DNA from: Quadrisphaera granulorum
Lineage (GTDB): Bacteria > Actinomycetota > Actinomycetes > Actinomycetales > Quadrisphaeraceae
Assembly (NCBI RefSeq): GCF_003149145.1
Contig: NZ_QGDQ01000010.1
Coordinates: 62,001 to 126,000 of the forward strand
DNA length: 64,000 nucleotides
Direction of reading: 5' to 3'
Under the pieces are notes generated by a model that was not told where the DNA came from, ran no database searches, and was given only the letters and a program-made list of their open reading frames with translations. Every line of letters starts with the position of its first letter. The stretch's first letter is position 1. Positions 43,670-52,821 of this stretch are shown here, in pieces. The position numbers and the translations under genes were made by a program.

Positions 43670-45158
43670 TGGCCAGGCGGGCGAGCCCGTCGGCGGTGCG
43701 GGCGACGAGGTCGCGCCGTCCCCACTCGGCGGAGGTGAGTTCGCGACTGCGGGAGCGGTAGAGGTCCTCCACGGACCGAAGCTGCCGGGAGAAGTCGGCG
43801 CCCCGCACGAGCACGGTCACCTCGAGGTTGAGCTCGAAGGAGCGCATGTCGAGGTTGGAGGAGCCGATGACGCCGATCTCGTCGTCCACGGACAGGGTCT
43901 TGGCGTGCAGCACGAACGGCGGCGGGTACATGAAGATCCGCACGCCGGAGCGCAGCAGCGCGTCGTAGTAGCTGCGCTGGGCGTGGTGCACGAGGGCTTG
44001 GTCGCCGCGCTCGGAGACGAACAGCTGCACGTCCAGGCCGCGCTCGGCGGCGCTGCGCATGGCCAGCAGCAGAGACTCGTCGGGCACGAAGTACGGGCTG
44101 ACCACCACCGCCCGCTCCTGCGCCGCGTGCAGCAGCGACACGAACAGGCGCAGGTTGTTCTCCTGCTCGTACCCGGGGCCGCTGGGCACCACCTGCGCCT
44201 GCAGCGCACGGCGCGCGTCCGGGGCGGGCGGCACGTCGGTGCGCAGCCTGTCGTCGAGCAGCTCCCCCGTCTCGGAGAACCAGTCCGCGACGAAGACGGC
44301 GTCGAGCGCGGTGACGACAGGCCCCTCGAACCGGGCCATGACGTCCACCCAGCGGCGCCCCTTGCGGCGGTTGCTGCGCTTGCCGTAGGCGGCGTCGACG
44401 ACGTTCTGACTACCGGTGAACGCGACGGCACCGTCCACCACGAGCAGCTTGCGGTGGTTGCGCAGGTCGATGCGCAGGGGCTCGGGTGTGGTGGGGAACA
44501 CCGGCAGCATCCGCCGCCACAGCACCCCGGAGCTCTGCAACCGGCGCACCATCGCCCGATACCCCTTGACCCGCAGGCTCGCCAGGTGGTCGAACAGCAC
44601 CCTCACCACGACGCCGCGGGCCGCCGCCCGCTCCAGCGCCGCGAAGAACGGCTCGGTGGTCTCGTCGAGGGCCAGGATGTAGAACTCGGCGTGCACGGAG
44701 TGCTGCGCGGCCTCCACCTCGGCGGTCATCGCCCACAGCGAGCCGACGTAGTCCTCCAGCAGGTCGGCGGTGTTCCCGGACAGCACCGGCATGGCGCCGA
44801 GACGCCGGTTCATGGCGTGGATGGTGCGCAGTACCGGCAGCTGCTCGTGCTCCGGCGTGAGGTGCACGGGCCGCTGGGCGGTGGTGCGTTCCAGCACCAG
44901 CTCGTCGAAGCGGCGCTGCTTCTCGCGCCGAGCGCGCGGCAGCTTGGGGCTGCCGATGAGCAGGAACGCCAGCAGCCCCAGGTAGGGGATGAGGACGACG
45001 GCGAGCACCCAGCCGAGCGCGGCCGAGGGCCGACGGTCGTTGGCGATGACGGCCGCGACCACCAGCCCGACGAGCACGCCGACGGCCACGACGAGCCACA
45101 CCGCCCACTCGGGCAGGGAGTCGGGCAGGACCTCCGAGATCGGCAGCACGGACACCAC
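43656..45158 (-). CDS. cls: Cardiolipin synthase (phospholipase D superfamily)
   Basis: This 500-residue membrane enzyme joins two phosphatidylglycerols to cardiolipin. Two N-terminal helices (residues about 18-38 and 46-68) precede two HKD motifs: NHRKLLVVDGAVAFTGSQN in the first half and LHAKTLSVDDEIGVIGSSN in the second. The PLDc_N region with YLGLLAFLLIGSPKLPRARR is present. Start is a GTG preceded by GAGGTGGAG. It is not obviously coupled to kup, 104 bases downstream. Confidence 0.93.
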   Translation of the reverse strand: MVSVLPISEVLPDSLPEWAVWLVVAVGVLVGLVVAAVIANDRRPSAALGWVLAVVLIPYLGLLAFLLIGSPKLPRARREKQRRFDELVLERTTAQRPVHLTPEHEQLPVLRTIHAMNRRLGAMPVLSGNTADLLEDYVGSLWAMTAEVEAAQHSVHAEFYILALDETTEPFFAALERAAARGVVVRVLFDHLASLRVKGYRAMVRRLQSSGVLWRRMLPVFPTTPEPLRIDLRNHRKLLVVDGAVAFTGSQNVVDAAYGKRSNRRKGRRWVDVMARFEGPVVTALDAVFVADWFSETGELLDDRLRTDVPPAPDARRALQAQVVPSGPGYEQENNLRLFVSLLHAAQERAVVVSPYFVPDESLLLAMRSAAERGLDVQLFVSERGDQALVHHAQRSYYDALLRSGVRIFMYPPPFVLHAKTLSVDDEIGVIGSSNLDMRSFELNLEVTVLVRGADFSRQLRSVEDLYRSRSRELTSAEWGRRDLVARTADGLARLASALV

Positions 45159-45186
45159 TCCACCTCATCCAGCCGGTGCGAGACAG

Positions 45187-45236
45187 CCCAGTGCCGGACA
45201 GCCAGTGCCGGACAGCCAGCGCCGGACAGCCAGCGC
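45187..45236. repeat. 14-base tandem repeats (CAGYGCCGGACAGC), about 3.5 copies
   Basis: Two identical units, one unit with a single change, and a partial unit stand head to tail between the cardiolipin synthase and hydrolase genes. There are no spacers, so this is not a CRISPR array. A slippage origin is likely. Confidence 0.75.
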
Positions 45237-45243
45237 GGTGCTG

Positions 45244-46155
45244 CTAGGCGAGGCGTTCCCGGACGATCCGCAGCGCGGCCTTCGACTCCGGCAGGAAGGG
45301 CACGGCGGCGAAGACGTGGAACGCGCCGGTGAACTCCGCGTGCCGCAGGTCCGCTCCCGCGGCCTCGGCCCGGTCGGCGAAGTCGCGGCAGTCGGCGAGG
45401 AACAGGTCGTGCGTGCCGATGAGCACGGTGGTGGGCGGCAGGGCTGCGAGGTCACCGTGCAGTGGGCTGACCCGGGGGTCGTCGAGCGGCAGGTTCCCCG
45501 CCCAGGCCCGGCCCGCCCACTGCAGACCGGGGACCGCCAGGCTCGGGTCGACCCTGTCCACCGCGGGGATCCCCGGGTTGTCCGTGCTCACGTCGAGCCA
45601 CGGCGAGAAGAGCACCGCGTGCGCGACGATCCCCTGCCCGGCCAGCTGGAGCGCCACCGCCGCGGCGAGCCCACCACCGGCGGAGTCTCCGGCCACCACC
45701 ACCGCACCGCCCGCCTCCTGCGCGGCGTCGCGGACGAACCGGACCGCCCAGTCCACCTCGGTCTCCGCGGTGGTCTGCGGGGCCAGTCGGTAGGCGGGCA
45801 CGAGCACCCGGGCGTGGTTCTGGAGGGCGAGGGCAGCCACGAGGTCCCACTGCTCGGTCACCATGGGGTTGATGTAGGCCCCGCCGTGGAAGTAGACGAT
45901 CGTCGTCGTCCTCGGTCCCTTCCTCGGGACAACGGCGACGACGTCGCGCTCCTCGTGCGACGACCGCGTGGTCACCACGGACCTCAGCACGCGCCTCGGC
46001 GGCGGCGCCTCACCGGCCGCCACGTTGACGAGTCGGTCCGCCTGAGTGGCCTCGACGCTCATCAGGGTCCGCTTGACCCCGCGCCGCCGCAGCACCACGT
46101 GCGCGACCCACCGCAGCAGTGAGGGACGGCTCCAGGTGGATCTGCTGACGCTCAT
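45244..46155 (-). CDS. Alpha/beta hydrolase fold-3 (hormone-sensitive lipase family) esterase
   Basis: This 303-residue hydrolase shows the oxyanion-hole motif YFHGGAYINP, the nucleophile GDSAGGGLAAAVALQ, the catalytic Asp in GTHDLFLADC and His in FTGAFHVFA. The ATG at 46155 overlaps the stop of the upstream aldehyde dehydrogenase. It ends a four-gene minus-strand operon (amine oxidase, SRPBCC protein, aldehyde dehydrogenase, hydrolase). A second fold-3 esterase is encoded across the divergent promoter at 50296. Confidence 0.9.
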   Translation of the reverse strand: MSVSRSTWSRPSLLRWVAHVVLRRRGVKRTLMSVEATQADRLVNVAAGEAPPPRRVLRSVVTTRSSHEERDVVAVVPRKGPRTTTIVYFHGGAYINPMVTEQWDLVAALALQNHARVLVPAYRLAPQTTAETEVDWAVRFVRDAAQEAGGAVVVAGDSAGGGLAAAVALQLAGQGIVAHAVLFSPWLDVSTDNPGIPAVDRVDPSLAVPGLQWAGRAWAGNLPLDDPRVSPLHGDLAALPPTTVLIGTHDLFLADCRDFADRAEAAGADLRHAEFTGAFHVFAAVPFLPESKAALRIVRERLA

Positions 46156-47576
46156 CGAGCCAGCATCTCGACCACGGCCCGCCCGAGGGGCCCGAACGGC
46201 GGACTGAGCAGTCGCGTCGTGTCGGGGCGGGTCGGCTTGGAGAAGACGGCCTTCTCGTGGCTGAACGCGACCACCGACCGACGGCCGTGGTAGCTGCCCA
46301 TCCCCGACGCGCCGACACCCCCGAAGGGGATGCCCGGCACGGCGAGGTGCAGCAGCGGCCCGTCGAAGCAGATCGCTCCCGAGCTCGTCTGCTCCGACCA
46401 CGTGCGCCGCGACGCGGCGGACGCGGTGAAGACGTAGAGCGCCAGCGGCTTGTCACCCGCGGCCACCCGGGCAATGGCCTCCTCCTCGCCACTGACCTCG
46501 ACGACCGGCAGGACGGGCCCGAAGACCTCCTCCTGCAGCAGCGGGTCGGTGTCGTCACGCACGACCACCGCTGTCGGGGCGATCCGCCGCTCGCCGCGGT
46601 CGGCGGTGCCCCCGAAGGCGGGGGCGTGCCCCGCGAGCAGGGACGTGAGCCTGTCGAAGTGCCGCTCGCTGACGATGCGGCAGTAGTCCTGCGACCGGAT
46701 CGGCGCGGGTCCGTACATCCTGCGTGCTGCCGCCTCGATCTTGGGCAGAAGCTGCTCGAGGACGGCGGGCGTGGCGAGCAGGTAGTCCGGCGCGACGCAC
46801 GTCTGCCCGGCGTTGGTGAACTTGCCCCACGCGATGCGGTCCGCGGCGACGTCGAGGTCCGCCGAGGCGTCCACGTACACCGGGCACTTGCCGCCCAGCT
46901 CCAGGACCACGGGCGTGAGGTGCTCAGCGGCCGCGGCCATGACCACGCGACCCACCCGGCCACTGCCGGTGTAGAAGATGACGTCGAACCGCTCCCGCAG
47001 CACGTCCGTCGTCTCCGGCACCCCACCTTCGACGACGACGACGGCACGCCGGTCGAGCGCCTCCGGCAGCAGCTCGGCGAGCAGGCGGGAGGTCGCCGGA
47101 GCCAGCTCGCTGGGCTTGAGCACGGCGCAATCGCCGGCTGCAAGCGCCCCCACCAGGGGCGAGAGCGTCAGGAGCAGCGGGTAGTTCCACGCGCCGATGA
47201 TCAGCGCTACCCCCAGCGGTTCCAGCACCGTGCTCGCCGAGGCCGGCTGGAGGGCCAGCGGCACGCCGGAGCGCACGGGACGCAGCCAGCGCCGCAGGTG
47301 CCGCCTCGTGTGCTTGACCTCCATCTGGAGGAGCGCCACCTCGGTGGTCCGCGTCTCGAGGGGTGCCTTGCCGAGGTCGCGGCGGACGGCCTCCTCGAGG
47401 ACGTCCCGGTGCTCCACGAGCATCCTCGAGAGGGCGTCGAGCTGTGCCAGGCGCCACCCAACGGGACGCGTGATTCCGGAGGCGAAGGTGCCGCGCAGCG
47501 CGGCGACCGTGGCCGCCGCGCTGCCTGACGCCACCCCGGTGACCCCGGTGACGTCGGTGACGTCAGGAGCCGGCAC
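46152..47576 (-). CDS. Class 3-like aldehyde dehydrogenase
   Basis: This 474-residue NAD(P)-dependent aldehyde dehydrogenase has IIGAWNYPLLLTLSPLVGA, FYTGSGRVGRVVM, the general-base VLELGGKCPVYVD and the catalytic Cys in KFTNAGQTCVAPDYLL. The residues around it and the short length match ALDH3-type (fatty or benzaldehyde) enzymes. The GTG at 47576 overlaps the SRPBCC gene by 14 bases. It could oxidise the aldehyde released by the adjacent amine oxidase. Confidence 0.9.
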   Translation of the reverse strand: MPAPDVTDVTGVTGVASGSAAATVAALRGTFASGITRPVGWRLAQLDALSRMLVEHRDVLEEAVRRDLGKAPLETRTTEVALLQMEVKHTRRHLRRWLRPVRSGVPLALQPASASTVLEPLGVALIIGAWNYPLLLTLSPLVGALAAGDCAVLKPSELAPATSRLLAELLPEALDRRAVVVVEGGVPETTDVLRERFDVIFYTGSGRVGRVVMAAAAEHLTPVVLELGGKCPVYVDASADLDVAADRIAWGKFTNAGQTCVAPDYLLATPAVLEQLLPKIEAAARRMYGPAPIRSQDYCRIVSERHFDRLTSLLAGHAPAFGGTADRGERRIAPTAVVVRDDTDPLLQEEVFGPVLPVVEVSGEEEAIARVAAGDKPLALYVFTASAASRRTWSEQTSSGAICFDGPLLHLAVPGIPFGGVGASGMGSYHGRRSVVAFSHEKAVFSKPTRPDTTRLLSPPFGPLGRAVVEMLAR

Positions 47577-48033
47577 GGTCGCCCTGCTCGGCGGTGGCGG
47601 GAGCGGAGCCGGCCCGCTCCGCGAGCGCGTTCGTGACGACCAGACGCACCACCTCGGGCAGCCCACGGGCGATGCCGTTGCCCACGAGCACGCCGAACAG
47701 CGGCGCCAGCAGACCGCGCAGCTCCACGGCGTGCGTGACCTGCAGCCCGTGCTCGGTCTCGGTCATGGAGTGCGGGAACGACAGCCGCGCCAGCGGGAGG
47801 TTGATGACGAACTCCATCGCCCTCCCGGGCACGAGGCGCGTGAAGGTGATCGTCTGCCGGGGCGTGCCGTGGTTCTTCACCGTGCCGCGGGAGCCGACGC
47901 GCAGGTCGCTCGGGAGCTCAGCTGCGGCGAGGGACGGGTCGTCCTCCACCCACGCCGAGGCCGTGGTCCAGCGTCGCCACACGGCGTCGCGGGAGGCGGT
48001 GGTCAGTTCGGTGTGCTCGCGGCGCCAGGTCAT
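47563..48033 (-). CDS. SRPBCC (START-like) family protein
   Basis: This 156-residue protein has the polyketide-cyclase/START-like pattern: an N-terminal strand REHTELTTASRDAVWRRWTT, then GSRGTVKNHGTPRQTITF, and a long C-terminal helix (GLPEVVRLVVTNALAERAG). Such proteins bind hydrophobic ligands. Translational overlap with the amine oxidase (ATGA) and with the aldehyde dehydrogenase places it in the same pathway. The ligand is unknown. Confidence 0.82.
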   Translation of the reverse strand: MTWRREHTELTTASRDAVWRRWTTASAWVEDDPSLAAAELPSDLRVGSRGTVKNHGTPRQTITFTRLVPGRAMEFVINLPLARLSFPHSMTETEHGLQVTHAVELRGLLAPLFGVLVGNGIARGLPEVVRLVVTNALAERAGSAPATAEQGDRAGS

Positions 48034-49433
48034 GCGGGGGCTCCTTCGGTGGTGGGGTCGGCCTGGGTGGAGTCGGCCTGGGTGGAGATCGAGCGCAGCA
48101 CCTCGACGGCGGCGCGCTCCCCGGCACGCACGGCGCCGTCCATGAAGCCGCTCCAGCGGTCAGCGGTCTCGGTGCCGGCCCAGTGGAGGGGCCCCACGGG
48201 CGTGGCGAGGTGGGAGTAGTAGGGGACGACGGCGCCCGCGGACGGCGCCGCGCAAGGGCCACCGCCGGTCCACGGGTCGGCGCCCCACTTCTGGTCGATG
48301 TAGCCGATGGGCTCCAGGGCCTTCGGTCCGTAGAGGTCGGCGAAGGAGGCGAGGGCTCGCACGCGCCGCTCGGCCTCAGGCAGCTCGTCCCAGGCGCGGC
48401 CCTGGGGGCCGCCGACAAAGCCGAGCAGCACGCCCTCGCGACTCTGGTGAGGGCTGGCGTCGAAGGTGATGAACACGGGGCCGCGGTCGGACAGCCCCTG
48501 GCCGGACAGACCCTGCTCGCGCCAGAACGGCGTCTCGTACACGGCGTACGCCTTGGACAGCACGCCACCGGGCCAGCGCTGCGCCATCTGCTCGTGCGCG
48601 GCGGGCAGCTCGGGGTTGAAACGGATCTTGCGGCGCATCGTCGGGGCGACGGCCAGCACGACGCGGCGTGCGCGGCAGCTGCCCCGGTCGGTGTGGACGA
48701 GCGCGCCGTCGTCGTCCCAATCGATGCGGGTCACCGGCTCGTCGGTGCGCACCGCGTCACCGAGCTGCTCGGCGACGCGCACCGCCACCTCGTGGGAACC
48801 CTGCACGAAGTGCGACTCCTGCGCGCCCCCGGCGGTGTCGAGCATGGAGGAGAGGCCACCGCACAGGTGGATGTAGTGGAGCACGTGGAGCAGCGAGACA
48901 TGGTCGGCGTCGCAGCCCCACGTGGTGCGGCTGACCAGGTCGAACAGGTCGCGTGCGGTGCGGGAGGCGTGCTGTTGGCGCAGCCAGCCGCCGAGGGTCT
49001 GGGCGTCGAGGGCCGCGGCGCCGGGGGCGTCCTGCGGCCTGCCGCACGGCACCTGCCGGGCGGCCCGCTCGATCGTCGCTTGGATCCTGGCGACGTCCAG
49101 CAGGGCCGCGCCCAGCGGCGGGACGGTGCCCCGGTACCGCTTCACCTGGCTGCGCCAGCGCACGACGTTGGCGCCGGTGTCGTAGGTGTCGTAGAGGCTC
49201 ACGCCCACCTCGGCGGCGAGGGCCACGATGCGGTCCTGGCCCGGTCCGACGAAGGTGCCACCGAGGTCGACGTGGACACCGGCCACGGTGGTGGACCAGA
49301 CGCGTCCGCCGACGCGGTCGGCGGCCTCGTAGACCCGGGTGGTCAGGCCCAGTTGAGTGGCGCGGCGGGCGGCCGTCAGACCTGACAGGCCGGCACCGAC
49401 GACGACGACGTCAACAAGGGGCGGTGTGCTCAT
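48030..49433 (-). CDS. Flavin-containing monoamine oxidase family protein
   Basis: This 467-residue FAD enzyme has the dinucleotide-binding VVVVGAGLSGLTAARRATQLG, the GG-motif YEAADRVGGRVWSTT, and the C-terminal FAD stretch PLHWAGTETADRWSGFMDGAVRAGERAA. It probably oxidises a primary amine to an aldehyde. It is the first gene of the minus-strand operon and is divergent from a TetR regulator 95 bases away, which is the likely controller. The substrate amine is not known. Confidence 0.91.
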   Translation of the reverse strand: MSTPPLVDVVVVGAGLSGLTAARRATQLGLTTRVYEAADRVGGRVWSTTVAGVHVDLGGTFVGPGQDRIVALAAEVGVSLYDTYDTGANVVRWRSQVKRYRGTVPPLGAALLDVARIQATIERAARQVPCGRPQDAPGAAALDAQTLGGWLRQQHASRTARDLFDLVSRTTWGCDADHVSLLHVLHYIHLCGGLSSMLDTAGGAQESHFVQGSHEVAVRVAEQLGDAVRTDEPVTRIDWDDDGALVHTDRGSCRARRVVLAVAPTMRRKIRFNPELPAAHEQMAQRWPGGVLSKAYAVYETPFWREQGLSGQGLSDRGPVFITFDASPHQSREGVLLGFVGGPQGRAWDELPEAERRVRALASFADLYGPKALEPIGYIDQKWGADPWTGGGPCAAPSAGAVVPYYSHLATPVGPLHWAGTETADRWSGFMDGAVRAGERAAVEVLRSISTQADSTQADPTTEGAPA

Positions 49434-49528
49434 GCGGTGTGCTCCTCAGGGACGATGCCGGAACTGACGATGACGTGGTGGTCAGCGGTGCAGATGCGGT
49501 TCGGAAAGACCGGGGAGAGGGGTGCGGC

Positions 49529-50155
49529 GTGGAGCCTGCGCAGAGGAACCTCCGCGCCCGCGGCCTGGCGCGGCGCACGCTGCTGCTCGAGGCGGCCGTG
49601 CGCGTGGTGAGCGCGAAGGGCGTCGGCGGGGTGACCCACCGGGCGGTCGCGGCCGAGGCGGGCGTGCCGGCGTCGTCGACGACGTACTTCTTCGAGTCTC
49701 TCGACGACCTCATCGGCGAGGCCGTGGCCCACGCCATGGAGGGTGAGTTGGGACGGCTGGAAGACCTGCGACGGCGGCTGCACGAGGAGCACCAGTCGGG
49801 GGCCTCCGCCATCGACCAGTTCGTGGAGCTGGTGCGCGTCGCCGAGGAGCAGCACACGGTGGCGCAGTTCGAGATGTACCTGTTCGCCTCGCGCCACCCG
49901 GCACTGCAGAAGCACGTGACGCGGATCCTGGAGGCGACCCGGTCGCTGGCCCGGGAGATGTGGGAGCTGGGCGGGGTGCAGGACCCGTCGGCCTCGACCG
50001 CGGCCGTGGCGATGATCGACGGGATGGCCCTGCACGGCATTGCCGGGGCGGGCCAGCAAGACTTCGCGGCGCTGGCGCGCGGGCTGCGCGCCCTGCTGGT
50101 CGGCTACGTGGCGTTGAACGCCGCCGACGGGCAGGCGCGCACTGATCGATCGTGA
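49529..50155 (+). CDS. TetR family transcriptional regulator
   Basis: This 208-residue regulator has an N-terminal helix-turn-helix at about residues 10-60 (LLLEAAVRVVSAKGVGGVTHRAVAAEAGVPASSTTYFF) and a ligand-binding C-terminal domain. The GTG at 49529 gives the normal position of the HTH, with GGGGAGAGG upstream. Standing between the amine-oxidase operon and the esterase-MFS pair, it probably controls both. Confidence 0.9.
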   Translation: MEPAQRNLRARGLARRTLLLEAAVRVVSAKGVGGVTHRAVAAEAGVPASSTTYFFESLDDLIGEAVAHAMEGELGRLEDLRRRLHEEHQSGASAIDQFVELVRVAEEQHTVAQFEMYLFASRHPALQKHVTRILEATRSLAREMWELGGVQDPSASTAAVAMIDGMALHGIAGAGQQDFAALARGLRALLVGYVALNAADGQARTDRS

Positions 50156-50295
50156 GGTCCCCACAGGCAGATACTTGCACGCTTGTCCCACAAAGTTGAA
50201 TCCGCCGAGGGAATCCCCCCGACTGCCTTCCAGAATCTGCACATCTGTGCCATAAATGCCGGACCAGTCGAGCACGACCACGTTCGGAGGCCCCT
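50156..50295 (+). promoter_or_regulatory. AT-richer intergenic region before the esterase gene
   Basis: These 140 bases are visibly richer in A+T than their surroundings. They contain CAGATACTTGCACGC and the imperfect dyad CAGAATCTGCACATCTGTG near CCATAAATG, so a promoter and a TetR-type operator are plausible. No -35/-10 pair can be set with confidence. A GGAGG ribosome-binding site stands before the GTG at 50296. Confidence 0.4.
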
Positions 50296-51378
50296 GTGCT
50301 GGAGCGCCCGTCCCTGACAGACCACGCCCTGCGCACCGCCGCGCGCCTCCTCGGGCGGCTCCCTGAACCCGCGGTGCGACGCCTCGCCGGCCCGGCCGTG
50401 TCCGTGGAGGGCGTGCCGCTGGACCCCACGGTCCAGGTGTCCCTCAAGGTCATGAACTCCTCCCCGGGAGCGCACTTCGAGACGATGCCCGTGGCCGAGG
50501 CCCGCGCGGTCATCGAGGAGGAGGCCTGGACGTTCGCGAGCTCACTACAGCTTCCGGGCATCGAAGAGATCGACATCCCGACCCGCGGGGGCAGCGTGCG
50601 GGCCAGGGTCTACCCCGGCGCCGGGCAGGACCGCCCGAACGGCGTGCTCGTCTACTTCCACGGCGGCGGCTGGGTGCTGGGCTCCCTGGCCAGCGGTGAC
50701 TCCGTCTGCCGCACCCTCGCCGCACGGGCGCGCGTCACCGTCGTCTCGGTCGACTACCGCCTCGCCCCCGAGCATCCCTTCCCCGCGGGTGTCAACGACT
50801 GCCTCGACGCGTTCCGGTGGGTCCGCGACCACGCCGCCACCTTCGGCTCCACGCCCGACCGGGTGGCCGTGGGCGGGGAGAGCGCCGGCGGGAACACCGC
50901 TGCCGTCGTCGCCCTCGACACCCGCGACGACGGCGGCAGCGGCAGCGGCCCCGCCTTCCAGCTGCTGTTCTTCCCGGTGACCGACCTTTCGCGCAAGTCC
51001 CGTTCCTACGAGCTGTTCTCCGACGGTTTCTTCCTCACCGAGGCGCAGATGGACTGGTACGCCGAGCACTACACCAGCGGCGGCGACTCCCTGGCCGACC
51101 CGCGCATCTCCCCGCTGCTCACCGACGACCTCTCCGACGCGGCGCCGGCGTACGTGGCTGTCGCCGGGTTCGACCCGCTGCGCGACGAGGGCGTCGCCTA
51201 CGCCTCACGCCTGCGGGAGGCCGGAGTGCCGGTGGCGCTGGTCGAGCACCGCCACCAGATCCACGGCTTCGTCAATGCGTGCGGCGTCACCCGCGAGGGA
51301 CTGGCCGCCGTCCACGACGCCGCAGACCACCTGCTCGCCGCGCTGACCTCGCCCACCGCCCCGCTGGCCTCCCGATGA
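50296..51378 (+). CDS. Alpha/beta hydrolase fold-3 esterase
   Basis: This 360-residue hormone-sensitive-lipase-family esterase has VYFHGGGWVLGSL (oxyanion hole), GGESAGGNTAAVVAL (Ser nucleophile), FDPLRDEGV (Asp) and HQIHGFVNACG (His). The N-terminal 90 residues are a cap-like region. Its stop overlaps the MFS start as ATGA. It may release an amine or acid from an ester taken up by that transporter. Confidence 0.91.
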   Translation: MLERPSLTDHALRTAARLLGRLPEPAVRRLAGPAVSVEGVPLDPTVQVSLKVMNSSPGAHFETMPVAEARAVIEEEAWTFASSLQLPGIEEIDIPTRGGSVRARVYPGAGQDRPNGVLVYFHGGGWVLGSLASGDSVCRTLAARARVTVVSVDYRLAPEHPFPAGVNDCLDAFRWVRDHAATFGSTPDRVAVGGESAGGNTAAVVALDTRDDGGSGSGPAFQLLFFPVTDLSRKSRSYELFSDGFFLTEAQMDWYAEHYTSGGDSLADPRISPLLTDDLSDAAPAYVAVAGFDPLRDEGVAYASRLREAGVPVALVEHRHQIHGFVNACGVTREGLAAVHDAADHLLAALTSPTAPLASR

Positions 51379-52670
51379 GCGCGGCAGCAGGGGTGGAGAT
51401 CGGGACGACGACGACGGCGGCGGCCGCAACGGCTGCTGCGCTCCCCCGCGTCCGTGCGGGGTGGATCGCGGCGTTCGCCACCGCGTGGCTGGGCGCCTGG
51501 ATGGGCCAGATGGTTCCGCTGCAGCTGCTGCTTCCGCTGCAGATCGCCACGCAGAACCGCCAGGACGACTGGATCCGCTCGCTGGTGGCGTTCGGCGCGG
51601 TGACCGCGGTGGCCGGCGCGTTCGCCGTCGTCGCCTATCCCGTGGTCGGGGCTCTCAGCGACCGCACGACGTCACGGTTCGGGCGGCGGCGGCCGTGGGT
51701 GCTCGCCGGTGCGGTGCTGTCAGGGGTGGGCCTCGTCGGCCTCGGGCAGGCCCACCACGTGGTCGGCACCACGGTCTTCTGGACGCTCGCCGTGGTCGGG
51801 TTCTGCACGGCGTCGGCAGCGCTGTCCGCCGTCCTCGGAGACCGGGTGCCCGAGCACCAGCGCGGCCTCGTCTCGGGGTGGATCTCCGCACCCAACGCCG
51901 TCGGCCTGCTGCTCGGGCTGGTGCTGGCCACCACCGTGTTCACGACCATCCCCTCGGGCTACACCGCCATGGGCGTGGCCGCGGTGGTGCTGACGGTGCC
52001 GTTCCTGCTCATGATGCGCGAACGGCCACTGAGCGCGGCCGAGGCCGCGCAGCTGCCGCGGCTGCGCGGGCGGGTGCTGCTGGAGTCGCTGTGGGTCAAT
52101 CCGCGCCGCCATCCCGACTTCGCGTGGACCATCACCAGCCGGGTGCTCGTCAACCTCGGCAACGCCTGCGCCACGACGATGCTCATCTACTTCTTCACCT
52201 ACCAGCTGCACCTGGCTGACCCGGCCGGCTTCCTCGTAGCCACCACGCTGCTCTACATGGTGCTGACGTTCACCGCGTCCATCGCCTTCGGCAAGCTCAG
52301 CGACGTCATCGGCCGCCGGCGCCTGTTCGTGTGCTGGGCCGGGGTGGCGCAGGGCCTGTCGGCGGTGATCCTCGTGTTCTGGCCGTCGACCACCACGGCG
52401 TGGGTGGGTGCGGTGCTGCTGGGCCTGGGGCAGGGCTGCTTCTTCGCGGTCGACCAGGCGCTGGTCACCGACGTGCTGCCGTCGGCGCTCTCGCGCGGCA
52501 AGGACGTCGGCATCATGAACATCGCCTTCGCCGTGCCGCAGGCGCTGGGCCCGCTCGTGGGAGCCGGCGCCGTCGTCCTCTTCGGGGGTTTCGCAGGGCT
52601 GTTCATCGCCAGCGGCCTACTGGGCCTGCTCGGCGGGTTCGCGGTCTACCGCGTCAGGTCCGTCCCCTGA
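51375..52670 (+). CDS. MFS transporter
   Basis: This 431-residue transporter has 12 predicted helices. The cytoplasmic loop 2-3 reads GALSDRTTSRFGRRRPWVLAG, as in sugar-cation (GPH-like) or related MFS importers, and loop 8-9 carries GKLSDVIGRRRLF. The translational overlap with the esterase suggests uptake of the ester or its product. The N-terminal Thr/Ala-rich tail (TTTTAAAATAAA) is low complexity. Confidence 0.9.
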   Translation: MSAAAGVEIGTTTTAAAATAAALPRVRAGWIAAFATAWLGAWMGQMVPLQLLLPLQIATQNRQDDWIRSLVAFGAVTAVAGAFAVVAYPVVGALSDRTTSRFGRRRPWVLAGAVLSGVGLVGLGQAHHVVGTTVFWTLAVVGFCTASAALSAVLGDRVPEHQRGLVSGWISAPNAVGLLLGLVLATTVFTTIPSGYTAMGVAAVVLTVPFLLMMRERPLSAAEAAQLPRLRGRVLLESLWVNPRRHPDFAWTITSRVLVNLGNACATTMLIYFFTYQLHLADPAGFLVATTLLYMVLTFTASIAFGKLSDVIGRRRLFVCWAGVAQGLSAVILVFWPSTTTAWVGAVLLGLGQGCFFAVDQALVTDVLPSALSRGKDVGIMNIAFAVPQALGPLVGAGAVVLFGGFAGLFIASGLLGLLGGFAVYRVRSVP

Positions 52671-52686
52671 CCCCACCCCCTCCCCC

Positions 52687-52762
52687 GTGACGATCAAGGA
52701 AGTTCTGCACGCCGGACCAGGGAGCGTGACGTGTCAGCGTGCACGACTTCCTTGATCGTCGC
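52687..52762. repeat. Paired GACGATCAAGGAAG palindromic element (copy C)
   Basis: Arms at 52687-52713 and 52737-52762 face each other across 23 bases and are flanked by CCCC-rich and GGGG-rich runs. The element sits between convergent genes (MFS and aldolase) and may terminate both. Confidence 0.8.
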
Positions 52763-52821
52763 GAAGGGGTAGGAGCGACGTCGCGAAGGTGGGGCCGCGC
52801 TCGTGCGTACCGGTCGGGAGG

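Noticed and set aside
45187-45236. CRISPR-like array
   Set aside because: Units are 14 bases and directly adjacent with no spacers, and no cas genes are present.
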